A stretch of DNA of 62,348 nt, taken from contig JACPWC010000104.1 in assembly GCA_016197225.1 (NCBI GenBank), forward strand, positions 1-62,348. The letters run 5' to 3'. Positions 7,254-15,919 of the stretch are shown piece by piece. Position 1 is the first letter of the stretch, and each line of letters starts with the position of its first letter. The DNA is from Chloroflexota bacterium. GTDB taxonomy: Bacteria; Chloroflexota; Anaerolineae; Anaerolineales; VGOW01. The notes under the pieces were generated by a model. It was not told the DNA's origin, made no database searches, and saw only the letters and a program-made list of their open reading frames with translations. Both the position numbers and the translations under genes were made by a program.

Positions 7254-9515
7254 ATGTTACCCTACCGCCAGCACCTTGCCTACGATCCCTTCCTCGCCCC
7301 GCGCCGCTGGATGTTGCGCCTCGGCTCGCGCTTTTATTATCCCATCGCCGCCGTCGCCGTCATGCTCATCATTGGCATCGTCGTGCGCGACGCTTTGCTG
7401 TTCAACGACAATCTTCGCCGCCTGGCCGATCTTGTCCTCATCGGCGGGGTGTGCACCCTCGTCATCTTCTGGCGGGCCGAGCGCATGTGGTTGCGCGGGG
7501 CCGAGAACTGGCTGGTGCGGCTGGCCCGGCCTGACCTGGGCTTCTTGTGGTCGGGCCTGGCGGTGGTGTTGATCGCCCTTGGCCTCATCGCCTTCATTCG
7601 AATCACCGGCCCCAACAGCGTGGCCGCCAACCACCTCTGGCCGCTCTTCATCTTCCCCTTGTTCTTCCTCTCCGAACGGGTGCGGACGGTTCCGTACTTT
7701 CTGGTTCTGTTCCTCACTTGCCTGGTGCTCACGCTTCTGCGCTTCTCGGTCAGCAACACTCTGGCCGGGGTGCTCACCCCGCCGCTGTGGCTGGCCACGC
7801 TGGCCATGTCCAACTTCTATTTGGCTCGCCGCCACGCCCTTCTGCAAATTCGCACCGAACTTCTGCGCCAGATCGCCAACGAGCTTTCCAACACGCCCGA
7901 CATCGAAACGTCGTTTGAGACGATTGCCGAAACGATCGGCTATCGGTTGCGCTACGATCATGTGCGGCTGTGGCTGCTCGACCACGCCAGCAACCGTCTC
8001 GTTTTATACGCCGCGCGCGGCACGCCCAAAGCCAAATGGGAGAATCAAAGCCTCCCCGCGAACGGCGGCATCTCCGGATCGGTTTTGACGAATCGCCGTT
8101 CGGAGCGTTGGGATAACGTCAACCAATGTCCTCATTACGAAAGTCAACCGCCGTTTGAATGGGTGCACTCGACTCTGGCCGTGCCCGTCGTCGTCGCCGG
8201 GCAGGCCGTCGGCGTGCTCGACGTGATCAGCCAGAACGTGGCTGAGTTCTGGGAGATTGACGAAGAGCAACTCAACCTGATGGCCGACTCGATTGGCATT
8301 GCCCTGGCCCGAAGCCAGCACGCGCGCCACGAGGCCGAGCGGTTGCGCGACACCCTCTGGCTGGCCGTGAGCCAGTTGAGCGACTGCGCCTCTATTCAAG
8401 AGATGTTCGACACCATCGCCCGCGAGGCGCGCTCGCATTTTGGCGCTGACCTGGTGGCGCTGTATCAACTTGCGCCCGGCACCGGCTACCCGCTCATGCC
8501 GCCGCTGTTCACCGGCGACTTTCATCATCCCGATGATCTGCGCCAGTTGTCGGTGACGGAAGACTCGGTGCTGTTTGATTTGCTCGAACGCTGGGAACCT
8601 TACTACAGCACTGACGCAACCGCCGACTCGACTCTGGGTGGAACCGGCTCGGCGGACATCGCCTTTCTCTCCGGTGAAGCTGTGCGCTCGGTGGCCTTCC
8701 TGCCATTGGGAAGCCGCAGTGAAAGGGTTGGCGTGTTGTTTCTGCTCTATCGCTCGCCGCGCGAATTTTCGCCGCTCGACAAGCTCTCGCTCGAAGCCTT
8801 TGCCAGCCTGGCCGCCGAACCGATCAACCGCGAGCGCGACCACTGGCGCAAGTACGAAGCCTTTGGCGGGGTGATGTTTGGCGTGCACGGCCCGCTGACC
8901 CTCAGCGCCGACTCCCTGCGCCGCCTGATCGGCTCGGCCCGCGAGGTGATGCAGACCGACCCGGCCACGGCCCAGGCCGCACTTGAGCGGGCGCAGGAGG
9001 TGGCCCGCAAACTCGAAATGGCCGCCATGCTCACCCGCCTGGCCCAGCGCGACGAACTGGACACGACCAGAATCAGCGACGAACTAAGACGCGCCGCCAC
9101 CAAGATCGTCCAGTTCGTCGAACCGCGCGGCGCGTGCCGCGTCTTCACCGACATCCCGCCCGAAGCCGACGACCTGCCGATTGAAGTGCTGGATGCCGTT
9201 TACTGTTTGGCGATGGAGGCGATTGCCAACGCCGCCTTTCACGGCCATGCCCGCCGGATTGACATTGCTGTAGAATTGGAGCCGACCCAGATTCGCCTGG
9301 AAGTGTCCGACAACGGCACGGGCTTCGACACCGCCACCGCCCGCCACGGCCCGAACGGAATCTTTGAAGGGCTGGAACTGGTGCAGGCCCAGTTTGCCGC
9401 GCAAGGTTCTATCGAAAGCCAGCCGGGAGCCGGGACGCGTTTGGAAGTGACGTTTCCGTGCTTGGCGGATGTGACGAGTGTGGAAGAGGTTACTGAAGGA
9501 TTAGGATTACAATAG
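7254..9515 (+). CDS. GAF-domain sensor histidine kinase, atypical
   Basis: A 753-residue kinase preceded by AGGAG (7242-7246). About six membrane helices lie in residues 20-195. Two GAF domains follow (~202-365 and ~375-535), then a DHp-like helix with a divergent H-box (FGVHGPLTLS, His545) instead of the usual R-E-L-H-D, then a HATPase domain with N-box EAIANAAFHGHA (~656) and D-box SDNGTGFD. The G2 region (GIFEGLELVQAQF) lacks the usual glycine-rich lid, so activity may be reduced or changed. No regulator gene is directly adjacent; the nearest is at 11030. Unusual residues are seen directly; the reduced activity is inference. Confidence 0.82.
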   Translation: MLPYRQHLAYDPFLAPRRWMLRLGSRFYYPIAAVAVMLIIGIVVRDALLFNDNLRRLADLVLIGGVCTLVIFWRAERMWLRGAENWLVRLARPDLGFLWSGLAVVLIALGLIAFIRITGPNSVAANHLWPLFIFPLFFLSERVRTVPYFLVLFLTCLVLTLLRFSVSNTLAGVLTPPLWLATLAMSNFYLARRHALLQIRTELLRQIANELSNTPDIETSFETIAETIGYRLRYDHVRLWLLDHASNRLVLYAARGTPKAKWENQSLPANGGISGSVLTNRRSERWDNVNQCPHYESQPPFEWVHSTLAVPVVVAGQAVGVLDVISQNVAEFWEIDEEQLNLMADSIGIALARSQHARHEAERLRDTLWLAVSQLSDCASIQEMFDTIAREARSHFGADLVALYQLAPGTGYPLMPPLFTGDFHHPDDLRQLSVTEDSVLFDLLERWEPYYSTDATADSTLGGTGSADIAFLSGEAVRSVAFLPLGSRSERVGVLFLLYRSPREFSPLDKLSLEAFASLAAEPINRERDHWRKYEAFGGVMFGVHGPLTLSADSLRRLIGSAREVMQTDPATAQAALERAQEVARKLEMAAMLTRLAQRDELDTTRISDELRRAATKIVQFVEPRGACRVFTDIPPEADDLPIEVLDAVYCLAMEAIANAAFHGHARRIDIAVELEPTQIRLEVSDNGTGFDTATARHGPNGIFEGLELVQAQFAAQGSIESQPGAGTRLEVTFPCLADVTSVEEVTEGLGLQ

Positions 9516-9520
9516 AGGCT

Positions 9521-9853
9521 ATGACTGACGCCACGCCGCCGGATGAAATGTTGTTTGAAGTTCTAACCCCGCTTGGGTTTCGCGTGCGCGTGACGCGCTC
9601 CTATTGGGAATTGATTATCACCATCAAGCATCCCGTCATGGCCGGGCGCGAAGCTGATGTAAAGGAAGCGCTTCAAAATCCGAGCGAAATACGGCGAAGC
9701 AAAAGCGATTTGGATGTGTACTTGTTCTACAAACCTGAACGCATCGGGCGCTGGGTCTGTGCTGTTGCCAAACGGCTTGATGATGAAGGTTTTTTGATTA
9801 CTGCTTACCCAACCGACGCCATCAAAGAAGGAGAATTGATATGGCCCAAGTAA
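9521..9853 (+). CDS. small protein paired with DUF2283, possible toxin-like
   Basis: A 110-residue protein of a family I know only as a hypothetical encoded beside DUF2283 proteins. The motif run is TPLGFRVRVTRSYWELII, then VKEALQNPSEIRRSKSD, VYLFYKPERIGRWVCAV and the end FLITAYPTDAIKEGE. The pattern of a small alpha/beta protein with conserved K, R, Y and a C-terminal YPTD resembles small RelE/PBECR-like nuclease folds, but no catalytic assignment is proven. It overlaps the next gene by 13 bases, the usual arrangement for a coupled pair. It begins 5 bases after the kinase stop. Confidence 0.7.
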   Translation: MTDATPPDEMLFEVLTPLGFRVRVTRSYWELIITIKHPVMAGREADVKEALQNPSEIRRSKSDLDVYLFYKPERIGRWVCAVAKRLDDEGFLITAYPTDAIKEGELIWPK

Positions 9854-10053
9854 AAGTATTTTACGATGAAGTTGGCAATACGCTTACAGTTTGGTTTGGT
9901 AATCCCCAGGACGAATATGTCGCCGAAGAAACCGGCGACGAGGTTATCCTGATGAAAGACAAAGACGGGAAAGTCATCGGCTTCGAGAAATTGAATTTTT
10001 CGATTGCCAGGCCCAGGCATTTGCAGGTGGCCTTTGAAACCGTCGCCGCGTGA
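9841..10053 (+). CDS. DUF2283 domain protein
   Basis: A 70-residue protein with the DUF2283 pattern: VKVFYDEVGNTLTVWFG, then ETGDEVILMKDKDGKVIGFE and LNFS. It overlaps the preceding gene by 13 bases. DUF2283 proteins are small beta-rich proteins often encoded next to small putative nucleases or toxins, for which an antitoxin role has been guessed but not shown (family knowledge). The start ATG at 9841 follows AAGGAG (9828-9833). An independent role, such as a metal- or nucleotide-binding chaperone, cannot be excluded. Confidence 0.8.
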   Translation: MAQVKVFYDEVGNTLTVWFGNPQDEYVAEETGDEVILMKDKDGKVIGFEKLNFSIARPRHLQVAFETVAA

Positions 10054-10154
10054 AAACACGGGTACATGCCAAGCCAGCGTAGAGTCTCTAAAAGCATAGG
10101 TCGAGGTCGCCCTGCACTGCTTAAATGCAAACATAGCAGTTCCCTGTGAAAATC

Positions 10155-10820
10155 ATGGCTAAATGCGCTTCTTGTAAAACTGAATTCGAAGAAGACCCAA
10201 ATGAACGGATGCCATGTCCCAAATGCGGGGCTACCGGCCGAATCGTAGAACTGGTTGCAACTGCTTACGGATCCTCATGGGCTACTGCACGCCTCGAAGT
10301 CATACCAGCCAACGCAGTGCCTTTGTCTTTCGGTGCAATTGTTACTTATGAGCGAAGTGTGCTTGAGGGCCAAGTAATCACTCTAGTAGAGCCAGTCTAT
10401 CGTGAGGTTATACGCCGACTTCATAGTGATCCACAATTTGCAGTCAACATCTCCCCAAGACAATGGGAAGAAATTGTGGCGGCCGTTTATGATAAAGCCG
10501 GTTTTGATGAGGTAATACTCACGCCCCGTTCCAGCGATCTTGGTCGAGATGTTATTGCTATAAAGCGCGGATTCGGGGCAGTGCGTTTCATTGAACAGGT
10601 CAAAGCTTACAATCCTGGTCATGTTGTGAAGGCCGACGAAGTGAGAGCACTTCTTGGGGTTCTGAGTGCCGATCTAAATGCAACAAAAGCGATTTTCACA
10701 ACCACATCGTCTTTTGCCCCTCGGTTGGCCGAAGATGCTCTGATTCGGCAGTTCCTTCCTTATCGGCTCGAACTCGTCGATAGAGATAAGCTCTACGAGA
10801 GATTAATCAGAAGCCTATGA
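10155..10820 (+). CDS. zinc-ribbon plus Mrr-type restriction endonuclease
   Basis: A 221-residue protein. Residues 3-30 hold a zinc ribbon, CASCKTEF...CPKCGATG. Residues ~95-215 match the Mrr catalytic fold (PD-(D/E)XK): RQWEEIVAAVYDKAGFDEV, TPRSSDLGRDVIA with the catalytic Asp, then RFIEQVKAY with the Q-x-K pair, and LLGVLSADLNATKAIFTTTS. Mrr-like enzymes cleave modified or foreign DNA (family knowledge); here the target is unknown and no methylase is adjacent. ATG 10155 is chosen over a GTG at 10146. The stop overlaps the next gene as ATGA. Local GC is low (27 of 60 bases at 10381-10440), which suggests horizontal acquisition. Confidence 0.8.
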   Translation: MAKCASCKTEFEEDPNERMPCPKCGATGRIVELVATAYGSSWATARLEVIPANAVPLSFGAIVTYERSVLEGQVITLVEPVYREVIRRLHSDPQFAVNISPRQWEEIVAAVYDKAGFDEVILTPRSSDLGRDVIAIKRGFGAVRFIEQVKAYNPGHVVKADEVRALLGVLSADLNATKAIFTTTSSFAPRLAEDALIRQFLPYRLELVDRDKLYERLIRSL

Positions 10821-11020
10821 GTCAAATTGGCGTGAACTTCAAACCAGGCGACAAAGTAATTTGGTGGAAGCGTATCCCGGGTGGCGACTATGTTTATCCG
10901 GTAGCGGCGGTTGTGATTGCTCTAACCGCAAAGCGCATCAAAATTCAAGGGGACGATGACGGGGAAATTGTCATTCGCTTTGTGCCGCCGGAAAGCCTGC
11001 AAAAGCGGGAATCAATTTAG
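10817..11020 (+). CDS. small hypothetical protein coupled to the Mrr-like gene
   Basis: A 67-residue protein starting in the ATGA overlap with the nuclease gene. The sequence FKPGDKVIWWKRIPGGDYVY, then VVIALTAKRIKIQ and IVIRFVPPESLQ, looks like a small SH3-like or KOW-like beta barrel; that is an inference from pattern. It could be an accessory or modulator of the nuclease, because the two are translationally coupled. No named family is recognised. The gene ends 9 bases before the following response regulator start. Confidence 0.65.
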   Translation: MSQIGVNFKPGDKVIWWKRIPGGDYVYPVAAVVIALTAKRIKIQGDDDGEIVIRFVPPESLQKRESI

Positions 11021-11029
11021 GGGTTGCCA

Positions 11030-11698
11030 ATGACCGACCACCACCGCCCTGTCCTCAACGTCTTGATGGTTGAAGATTACCCGCAATACTACGAAGGCCT
11101 GCGGTTTGAGCTACAGCCGCAGGTTCTGCTTGAGAACGCGCCGGACGTGGCAACGGCTTTGCAGATGCTGGCCCGCAAGCAGTACGACGCCATGCTGGTT
11201 GATCTGGCTCTGCCGCCCACCCACTCGCTGAAAGAAGGGCTGGGTCTGGTCGAAAAAATTGCCGCCGACCAGGAGCGCGTCCTGCCGATGATCGTGCTCA
11301 CTTCCAAAGACACCGATGCCGGGCTTCTGCGCAAACTGCTCGGCTGGCGCGTTTCGATGATCCACAAGGATGACCGGCCCTCGGGCGCTGAAGTGGAATA
11401 TGCTTTGCGTTTGGCGCTGAAGGGATATTTTTTGCTATCGCGCCTGCCCGCCGGCGATTTGCCCGCTGTCGCCGCCAGCGCGCCCGCCGCCTCGTCCGAG
11501 CTTTTCTCCGAGCGCGACTTCGCCATCTTCAAACTGGTCTCCGAAGAAGGGCTGACCAACCAGCAAATTGCCTATCGTTTGGGCATCAAGGAAGATGCGG
11601 TGAAGAAGGGCGTCCAGCGCATCTTTCGCCGCACCGGCGTTGCCAGCCGGGCGGAGGCTGTGCGCTGGTGGTTTGAGCATAAGGAAGAGTTGCAGTAG
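11030..11698 (+). CDS. response regulator with LuxR-type HTH
   Basis: A 222-residue regulator. The receiver domain begins VLNVLMVEDYPQYYEGL; phosphoacceptor Asp58 lies in MLVDLALPP; the conserved Thr/Ser is in IVLTSKD and Lys in MIHKDDRP. The C-terminal HTH is SERDFAIFKLVSEEGLTNQQ followed by IAYRLGIKEDAVKKGVQRIF. The ATG at 11030 is preferred to TTG at 11024. No kinase gene is adjacent on the same strand; the atypical GAF kinase at 7254 is the nearest candidate partner, separated by the small-gene patch at 9.5-11.0 kb, which may have been inserted between them (inference). Confidence 0.85.
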   Translation: MTDHHRPVLNVLMVEDYPQYYEGLRFELQPQVLLENAPDVATALQMLARKQYDAMLVDLALPPTHSLKEGLGLVEKIAADQERVLPMIVLTSKDTDAGLLRKLLGWRVSMIHKDDRPSGAEVEYALRLALKGYFLLSRLPAGDLPAVAASAPAASSELFSERDFAIFKLVSEEGLTNQQIAYRLGIKEDAVKKGVQRIFRRTGVASRAEAVRWWFEHKEELQ

Positions 11699-11709
11699 TT
11701 GGCGCTTCA

Positions 11710-11741
11710 GACCCTAAGGGTTTCCAAAAACCCTTAGGGTC
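11710..11741. repeat. perfect palindrome, possible terminator
   Basis: GACCCTAAGGGTTT (11710-11723) and AAACCCTTAGGGTC (11728-11741) form a 14-bp perfect stem with loop CCAA, 11 bases after the regulator stop. There is no T-run on the plus strand. A very similar palindrome is at 54061-54093. Confidence 0.6.
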
Positions 11742-11903
11742 TCGAATGTCGGCACGAACGTGCCGCCCACCGTCACCGACGGCCTCCCCGTCGCATCCAG
11801 CTCGTTTCACCAACGTCCATCTCGACTCGGCACGCCGACTGTCATATCCTGCTTGCAAGTCGGGGCGAAGCGTTCGCCTCAACAAAACAGGGAGGATTGC
11901 CAG

Positions 11904-12419
11904 ATGGAAACCACGCTTGCCGACACCCGCCGCAGTTTCGCCAAACTTGCCATGCTCGTCTTGCTGGCCGGGCTGGTCTGGCGAATAGCGCAAGTTGCCT
12001 TCGGCGGATTTTCGACGACAGCAACAACGGCTAACCCGGCCCCGGTCACGGTGAAAGTGACCTCGCAACCGACGTTCGTCCGCCTCGAATGGATCAACCT
12101 GTGTGAGCCGACGCAACAGGGATTGGCGTTGTACACCGTTGGCGACAACCCTTGCCAGCCCGGTCAGACGGCATCGCTAGCGTGGCTGCAAAGCCAGTTG
12201 ACGACCAAAGGCCTTCTGGCTTCAACCGAGTATTTGGAGTGGGTGGATTCTCCGGCGGACGTGGCCTGCCGCACGGCAGTGCTGGCCGGGCCGGACGGGG
12301 CGCCCGCCGGCTGGGTGTGCGCCGATTGGCGCGGCATGTACCGGGTGAATTTGAACGGCGGAGACTCCGGCCAGCGTTTGCAGTTTTGGAGTGACGGCAA
12401 CTGGGTGCAAAGCAGGTAA
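11904..12419 (+). CDS. hypothetical single-TM exported protein
   Basis: A 171-residue protein preceded by GGAGG (11891-11895) at good spacing from ATG 11904. Residues ~13-34 (KLAMLVLLAGLVWRIAQVAF) form a membrane anchor or signal; the rest is predicted outside the cell. It contains four Cys (INLCEPT, DNPCQPG, DVACRTAV, GWVCADWRG), which could form two disulfides. No named family is recognised. The spacer upstream (11742-11903) holds no clear gene, only GC-rich repeat-like sequence. Confidence 0.7.
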   Translation: METTLADTRRSFAKLAMLVLLAGLVWRIAQVAFGGFSTTATTANPAPVTVKVTSQPTFVRLEWINLCEPTQQGLALYTVGDNPCQPGQTASLAWLQSQLTTKGLLASTEYLEWVDSPADVACRTAVLAGPDGAPAGWVCADWRGMYRVNLNGGDSGQRLQFWSDGNWVQSR

Positions 12420-12501
12420 AGAAGCCCGCCGCTTGAGGAGACGGCATCCCCGGATGCAGGTTCCGCATCGGCATCTATAGCAAATTGCAGTTGGATTGAC
12501 G

Positions 12502-12540
12502 AGACCGACGCGGTTTTCGCGCAGCGTACCGCGTCGGTCT
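12502..12540. repeat. 39-bp repeat, inverted copy at 14932-14970
   Basis: Exact inverted copy of 14932-14970. Each copy starts and ends with the arms AGACCGACGCGGT/ACCGCGTCGGTCT, so each is itself a hairpin of 13-bp arms around 13 bases. The two copies bracket the histidine kinase gene at 12601-14841. Flanking bases (GATTGACGAGACC against its complement) are also partly shared. Confidence 0.8.
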
Positions 12541-12600
12541 AATTGCTCCAGGGACGCCGGTCTCCTCATTTTCACAAAGTTGAGCAGCGAAGGACACAAC

Positions 12601-14841
12601 TTACCTGTGGTTGTTGTGCGCCCACAAAATTTGCACTCGCGCTCCGCGCTGGGGTGTTGAATAAATTTGCAGGTTGGCGCTCACCAGCGCCGCGCGTTCA
12701 AACATCCCGGCCACCCCGTAGTGTTTGTTGGCCAGCCAGCCGTTCAGGTCCAACTGCTGGCCGGGTTCAAACCCCACCCCGTCATCTTCAATCATCAGCG
12801 AAACGCGCCCCGGCTCCAACTGGCCGTGAAGGCGGATGGTGTTGGCCCGCGCATGTTGCAAGGCGTTCTCGCACGCTTGCTGAACGATGCGATACAGATG
12901 TTGCTCCATCTGCAAATCATAGCGGATGTCGCTTTCGGGAATGTCGAGCACCAGCAGCGGGTTTTCGTTTGTGCGGTCGTTCAAGTCGTCCACCAGAGCC
13001 TTGAGGGCGACGTAAAGGCCGTAGTTCAAAATGGCCGGGCGCAGGCCGCTGACCACCTCGCGCAAATTGAGGATGGTGTCGTCCCAGTGTTGCAGGAAGT
13101 CCGTTGAAAGGGATATCTTGTCAAACTCCATTTTTAGCACCGCCATCTGGTTGAGAACGTTGTCGTGCAGTTCGCGGGCCAGGTCGGCGCGCTCGTTTTC
13201 GCGCCGATCAATATTGGCCTGATAGAGGGCGTGCAGATGATCGGTTTGGGTGATGTGATTCAGGGCGATGGCCATTTGACTGGCGAGCGCCTGCAGGGCG
13301 GCCACATCGTTCGGGCTGTAGTCATCGTCGGGGTCGCGGCGACCGAGCACCCACACCCCGACCACTTTCTGGCCGACGGCCAGCGGGAGCACCAGCCGGA
13401 TCCAACCGTAGAATGGGTGAGAGTTGTGATCGTTGGCAGAGAGGCGCTCCTGCTTCAGCGAAAGGAGGGTAGGCAAGTCGGGATAATACGGGATGGACTC
13501 GGGCGGGACGCCGACGGCGTCAATGACTACTAAAAGCTCATCGCGGCAATCCAGGAGAAGAGATTGGTGGATGAGAAGGGATGGCAGAATCTCGCGCTGA
13601 ACCAGGCGGATGAGGGTGGCGGTGTCGGGGCTGGCGGCAATTTGCCCGGGGAAGTTTTCCAGCATTTCGGTGCGCGACATGGGGATGTGGAGTAGCCGCT
13701 TCTCGACAAAATGCTGAAAGGGTTTGTAGGTGAAGATGACGACGACGACAATGAGCAAATTAAAGAAGACGCCGACGAAAAGAATGCCGGTCGGGATATT
13801 GAGAAAGTCGTCGGCCAACGGGATGAGCAACATCATGCCCAGGCCAGACACCAGGAGAAAAAGGTACAAAGAAACGAGGCGGTTGCCCCGAATTTCCAGG
13901 CCGCTCAGTTGCCGGTGATAGGCTGAGTAGAGATAGGCCGCCGGCAGGATTGGGAGAAAGAACAAAGGATAAACACCAGTTTCGGCGAGTAGCTTCATTG
14001 AGGTGAGAGCCGAAGGCAGGAGGGCCAGCATGGCGGCCAGCAGGAGCAGACTGGACTGCTTTCGTTGGCCTTTTTTGAAAATGACACGACCCAATAAGAT
14101 CAACACGCTCCCGAACACGGCGAATGTAAAGCCTATCGAGTAAAGGCCGGGGTGGGGCAACTGCAATAGCTCGGCCAGGGCAAAGGCAACGCCGCCTAAG
14201 TGCAGAACAGGCCAGACAATTTTGGGCAGAGAGGCAACCGGCCTGGGCAGTACCCAGTGCAGGTGCAGATAAACAGGTAGGCTTAACCAGATCCCCATTC
14301 TCAACAGGACGGCGCTTTCCAGCAAGTGATGCTCAGAGGCCGTGCTGGTGGCAAAGCAGAAGGCCATTAGAAAATTGAAGGCCAGAAACAATCGCCAACG
14401 GGTGTCTTTGGGCCGAAGCGCCAAAAGGGTGATGAGGCCGAAGAACCAAAAGACAAAAGCCAGCCACCACTGGCCACTGAGGCGGCGCAGGAATTCAGCC
14501 AGGTTGTATCCGGGAAACTTATATTGAATGGTTTGGGTTAGGCCATCGCGTTGGAAGCGGATTGAGATCAGGTCGCCGGGCTGAAGGCCCAGGAAAATGG
14601 ACTGGCGTATATCTAAATAAATCTCTGGCATCGTGAGAGGGCCGATTTGCAGCATAACATCGCCAATCTGCAGCGGCGAGGGGACAAAGATTTCTTCCAC
14701 CTGCCCGTCGGAATTCCAGTGGAAGCCGCTGTAAGGGGCAATGACAAAAAAGGCGTAGGTGTAAAAAACGATGACGCCCAGCACCAGCCCGGCGAGGCTT
14801 TGTTCCAAAATTTGTTGCAGGCGCGGCGAGAGTCTCATCAT
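12601..14841 (-). CDS. membrane sensor histidine kinase (HisKA_3) with PDZ-like N-terminus
   Basis: A 746-residue kinase. After a first helix (~13-35) comes an extracytoplasmic region (~45-115) that includes LQPGDLISIRFQRDG, resembling a PDZ-like fold. About seven more helices follow (~120-375), then a GAF domain (~400-540), the H-box ADLARELHDNVLNQM (His559) and a HATPase domain with N-box QQACENALQHARA and G-box DDGVGFEP. It belongs to the NarX/DesK class, which normally pairs with NarL-type regulators. Its likely partner is the regulator at 15128-15817, upstream on the same strand, but 286 bases of repeats separate them. The gene is bracketed by inverted 39-bp repeats. Confidence 0.87.
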   Translation of the reverse strand: MMRLSPRLQQILEQSLAGLVLGVIVFYTYAFFVIAPYSGFHWNSDGQVEEIFVPSPLQIGDVMLQIGPLTMPEIYLDIRQSIFLGLQPGDLISIRFQRDGLTQTIQYKFPGYNLAEFLRRLSGQWWLAFVFWFFGLITLLALRPKDTRWRLFLAFNFLMAFCFATSTASEHHLLESAVLLRMGIWLSLPVYLHLHWVLPRPVASLPKIVWPVLHLGGVAFALAELLQLPHPGLYSIGFTFAVFGSVLILLGRVIFKKGQRKQSSLLLLAAMLALLPSALTSMKLLAETGVYPLFFLPILPAAYLYSAYHRQLSGLEIRGNRLVSLYLFLLVSGLGMMLLIPLADDFLNIPTGILFVGVFFNLLIVVVVIFTYKPFQHFVEKRLLHIPMSRTEMLENFPGQIAASPDTATLIRLVQREILPSLLIHQSLLLDCRDELLVVIDAVGVPPESIPYYPDLPTLLSLKQERLSANDHNSHPFYGWIRLVLPLAVGQKVVGVWVLGRRDPDDDYSPNDVAALQALASQMAIALNHITQTDHLHALYQANIDRRENERADLARELHDNVLNQMAVLKMEFDKISLSTDFLQHWDDTILNLREVVSGLRPAILNYGLYVALKALVDDLNDRTNENPLLVLDIPESDIRYDLQMEQHLYRIVQQACENALQHARANTIRLHGQLEPGRVSLMIEDDGVGFEPGQQLDLNGWLANKHYGVAGMFERAALVSANLQIYSTPQRGARVQILWAHNNHR

Positions 14842-14931
14842 AAGAGCCGGCGATAGAGGATGGCTGCCGGAGCGAGGCGAATTATAGACTGAAGTTTCAG
14901 AGATGTGGTGAGCTTTTAAATGACAAACAGC

Positions 14932-14970
14932 AGACCGACGCGGTACGCTGCGCGAAAACCGCGTCGGTCT
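14932..14970. repeat. 39-bp repeat, inverted copy at 12502-12540
   Basis: Reverse complement of 12502-12540, base for base. It lies between the kinase start and the regulator stop, in a spacer that also holds the element at 15007-15092. Confidence 0.8.
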
Positions 14971-15006
14971 CGTCTATCCAATTGCAATAGATTTTATTGA
15001 AAATAA

Positions 15007-15092
15007 GCTCATAGCCCGCGTCCTCGCAGGCCCCTTCGGGCAACCGCGTCCCACCGGAATGCTTCGCGAAGGATGCGGTTGGGGAGCGTCCT
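15007..15092. repeat. GCGTCCTCGC repeat, relative of the intragenic copy at 1057-1127
   Basis: The spacer carries GCTCATAGCCCGCGTCCTCG, then GGGCAACCGCGTCC and GATGCGGTTGGGGAGCG in this order. The complement of 1057-1127 inside the first kinase gene carries GCTCGTAGCCCGCGTCCTCG, CGGCCAACCGCG and GACGCGGTTGGAGAGCG in the same order. Confidence 0.75.
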
Positions 15093-15127
15093 AATGTTAT
15101 TCCCGATAAGCTTTAATGTGTTATAGG

Positions 15128-15817
15128 TCATGCCTGCAGGATTTTTTCCTGGGGCGGCGTGATCAGCCCAAGTTGCTGGGCCTTGGCAATGGCGGCATTG
15201 CGGTTGCGCACCCCCAGCCGCATGTACGCGCCGGAGAGCAAATTGCGGGCGGTAGAGTTCATCACCCCCATTTTGGTGGCCAGTTCCACCAGCGTGCTTT
15301 CAGGGTAAGCGGCGCACAACGAGAGCGCCTCCAACTGGCGGGGAGTCAGACCCGGATCAAGCTCTTGAAGCTGGCGTCGGAAGAGGAGTTGGTGCGCCTG
15401 CTGGCTGAGGTAAATGCCGCCGCCGGCCACCGAAAGCACAACTGGCCCCAATTGCTGAATAGCTGTGCGGTCTTCCTTGAGAATGTAGCCGCTGGCCCCG
15501 GCGTCCATCACCGCCCGGATCAGAGCGCGTTCGCCGATCATCGAAACCACCAGGATATTGATGTTTGGATAAGTCTGAAGAATTTGCGGGATGACGTGCA
15601 GGATCGGGTAAGGGTTGGTGTTCTCAGGCGAGGTATGCACGTTAACGTCCAACATCAGCACGTCCACTTCGTGCTCGGCCAACAGCGGCTCCAGATCCGA
15701 GCCAAAATAGGCCGTGCCGACGACTTCAATCTGCGAAGTCTCTTTCAGCCGCGCCAGGTAGCCGTCTACAATGCTCTGATGATCGTCCAGGATTGCCACT
15801 CGGGTTTTTGTAGTCAT
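15128..15817 (-). CDS. NarL-type response regulator
   Basis: A 229-residue regulator. The receiver begins TRVAILDDHQSIVDGYLARL; phosphoacceptor Asp57 is in LMLDVNV, followed by an inserted loop (HTSPENTNPYP) in place of the usual short PG turn. The conserved Ser is in ILVVSMIG and Lys in YILKEDR. The C-terminal LuxR-type HTH contains LTPRQLEALSLCAAYPESTL, then VELATKMGVMNSTARNLLSG. It is likely the partner of the HisKA_3 kinase encoded downstream. Because the spacer between them carries two repeat elements, cotranscription is uncertain. Confidence 0.87.
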   Translation of the reverse strand: MTTKTRVAILDDHQSIVDGYLARLKETSQIEVVGTAYFGSDLEPLLAEHEVDVLMLDVNVHTSPENTNPYPILHVIPQILQTYPNINILVVSMIGERALIRAVMDAGASGYILKEDRTAIQQLGPVVLSVAGGGIYLSQQAHQLLFRRQLQELDPGLTPRQLEALSLCAAYPESTLVELATKMGVMNSTARNLLSGAYMRLGVRNRNAAIAKAQQLGLITPPQEKILQA

Positions 15818-15919
15818 AGCGATCTCACTTCCTTGTCAACAGCATAGCAAGATTGATCGCCAAATACAATACCCAGTACCGAGATTCAGTACAAACGCCT
15901 ATGCTTTGACGCAACCCGT

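Noticed and set aside
12502-14970. A composite transposon
   Set aside because: No transposase gene between the inverted repeats and no target duplication seen; the observation is kept only as a finding about inverted repeats.
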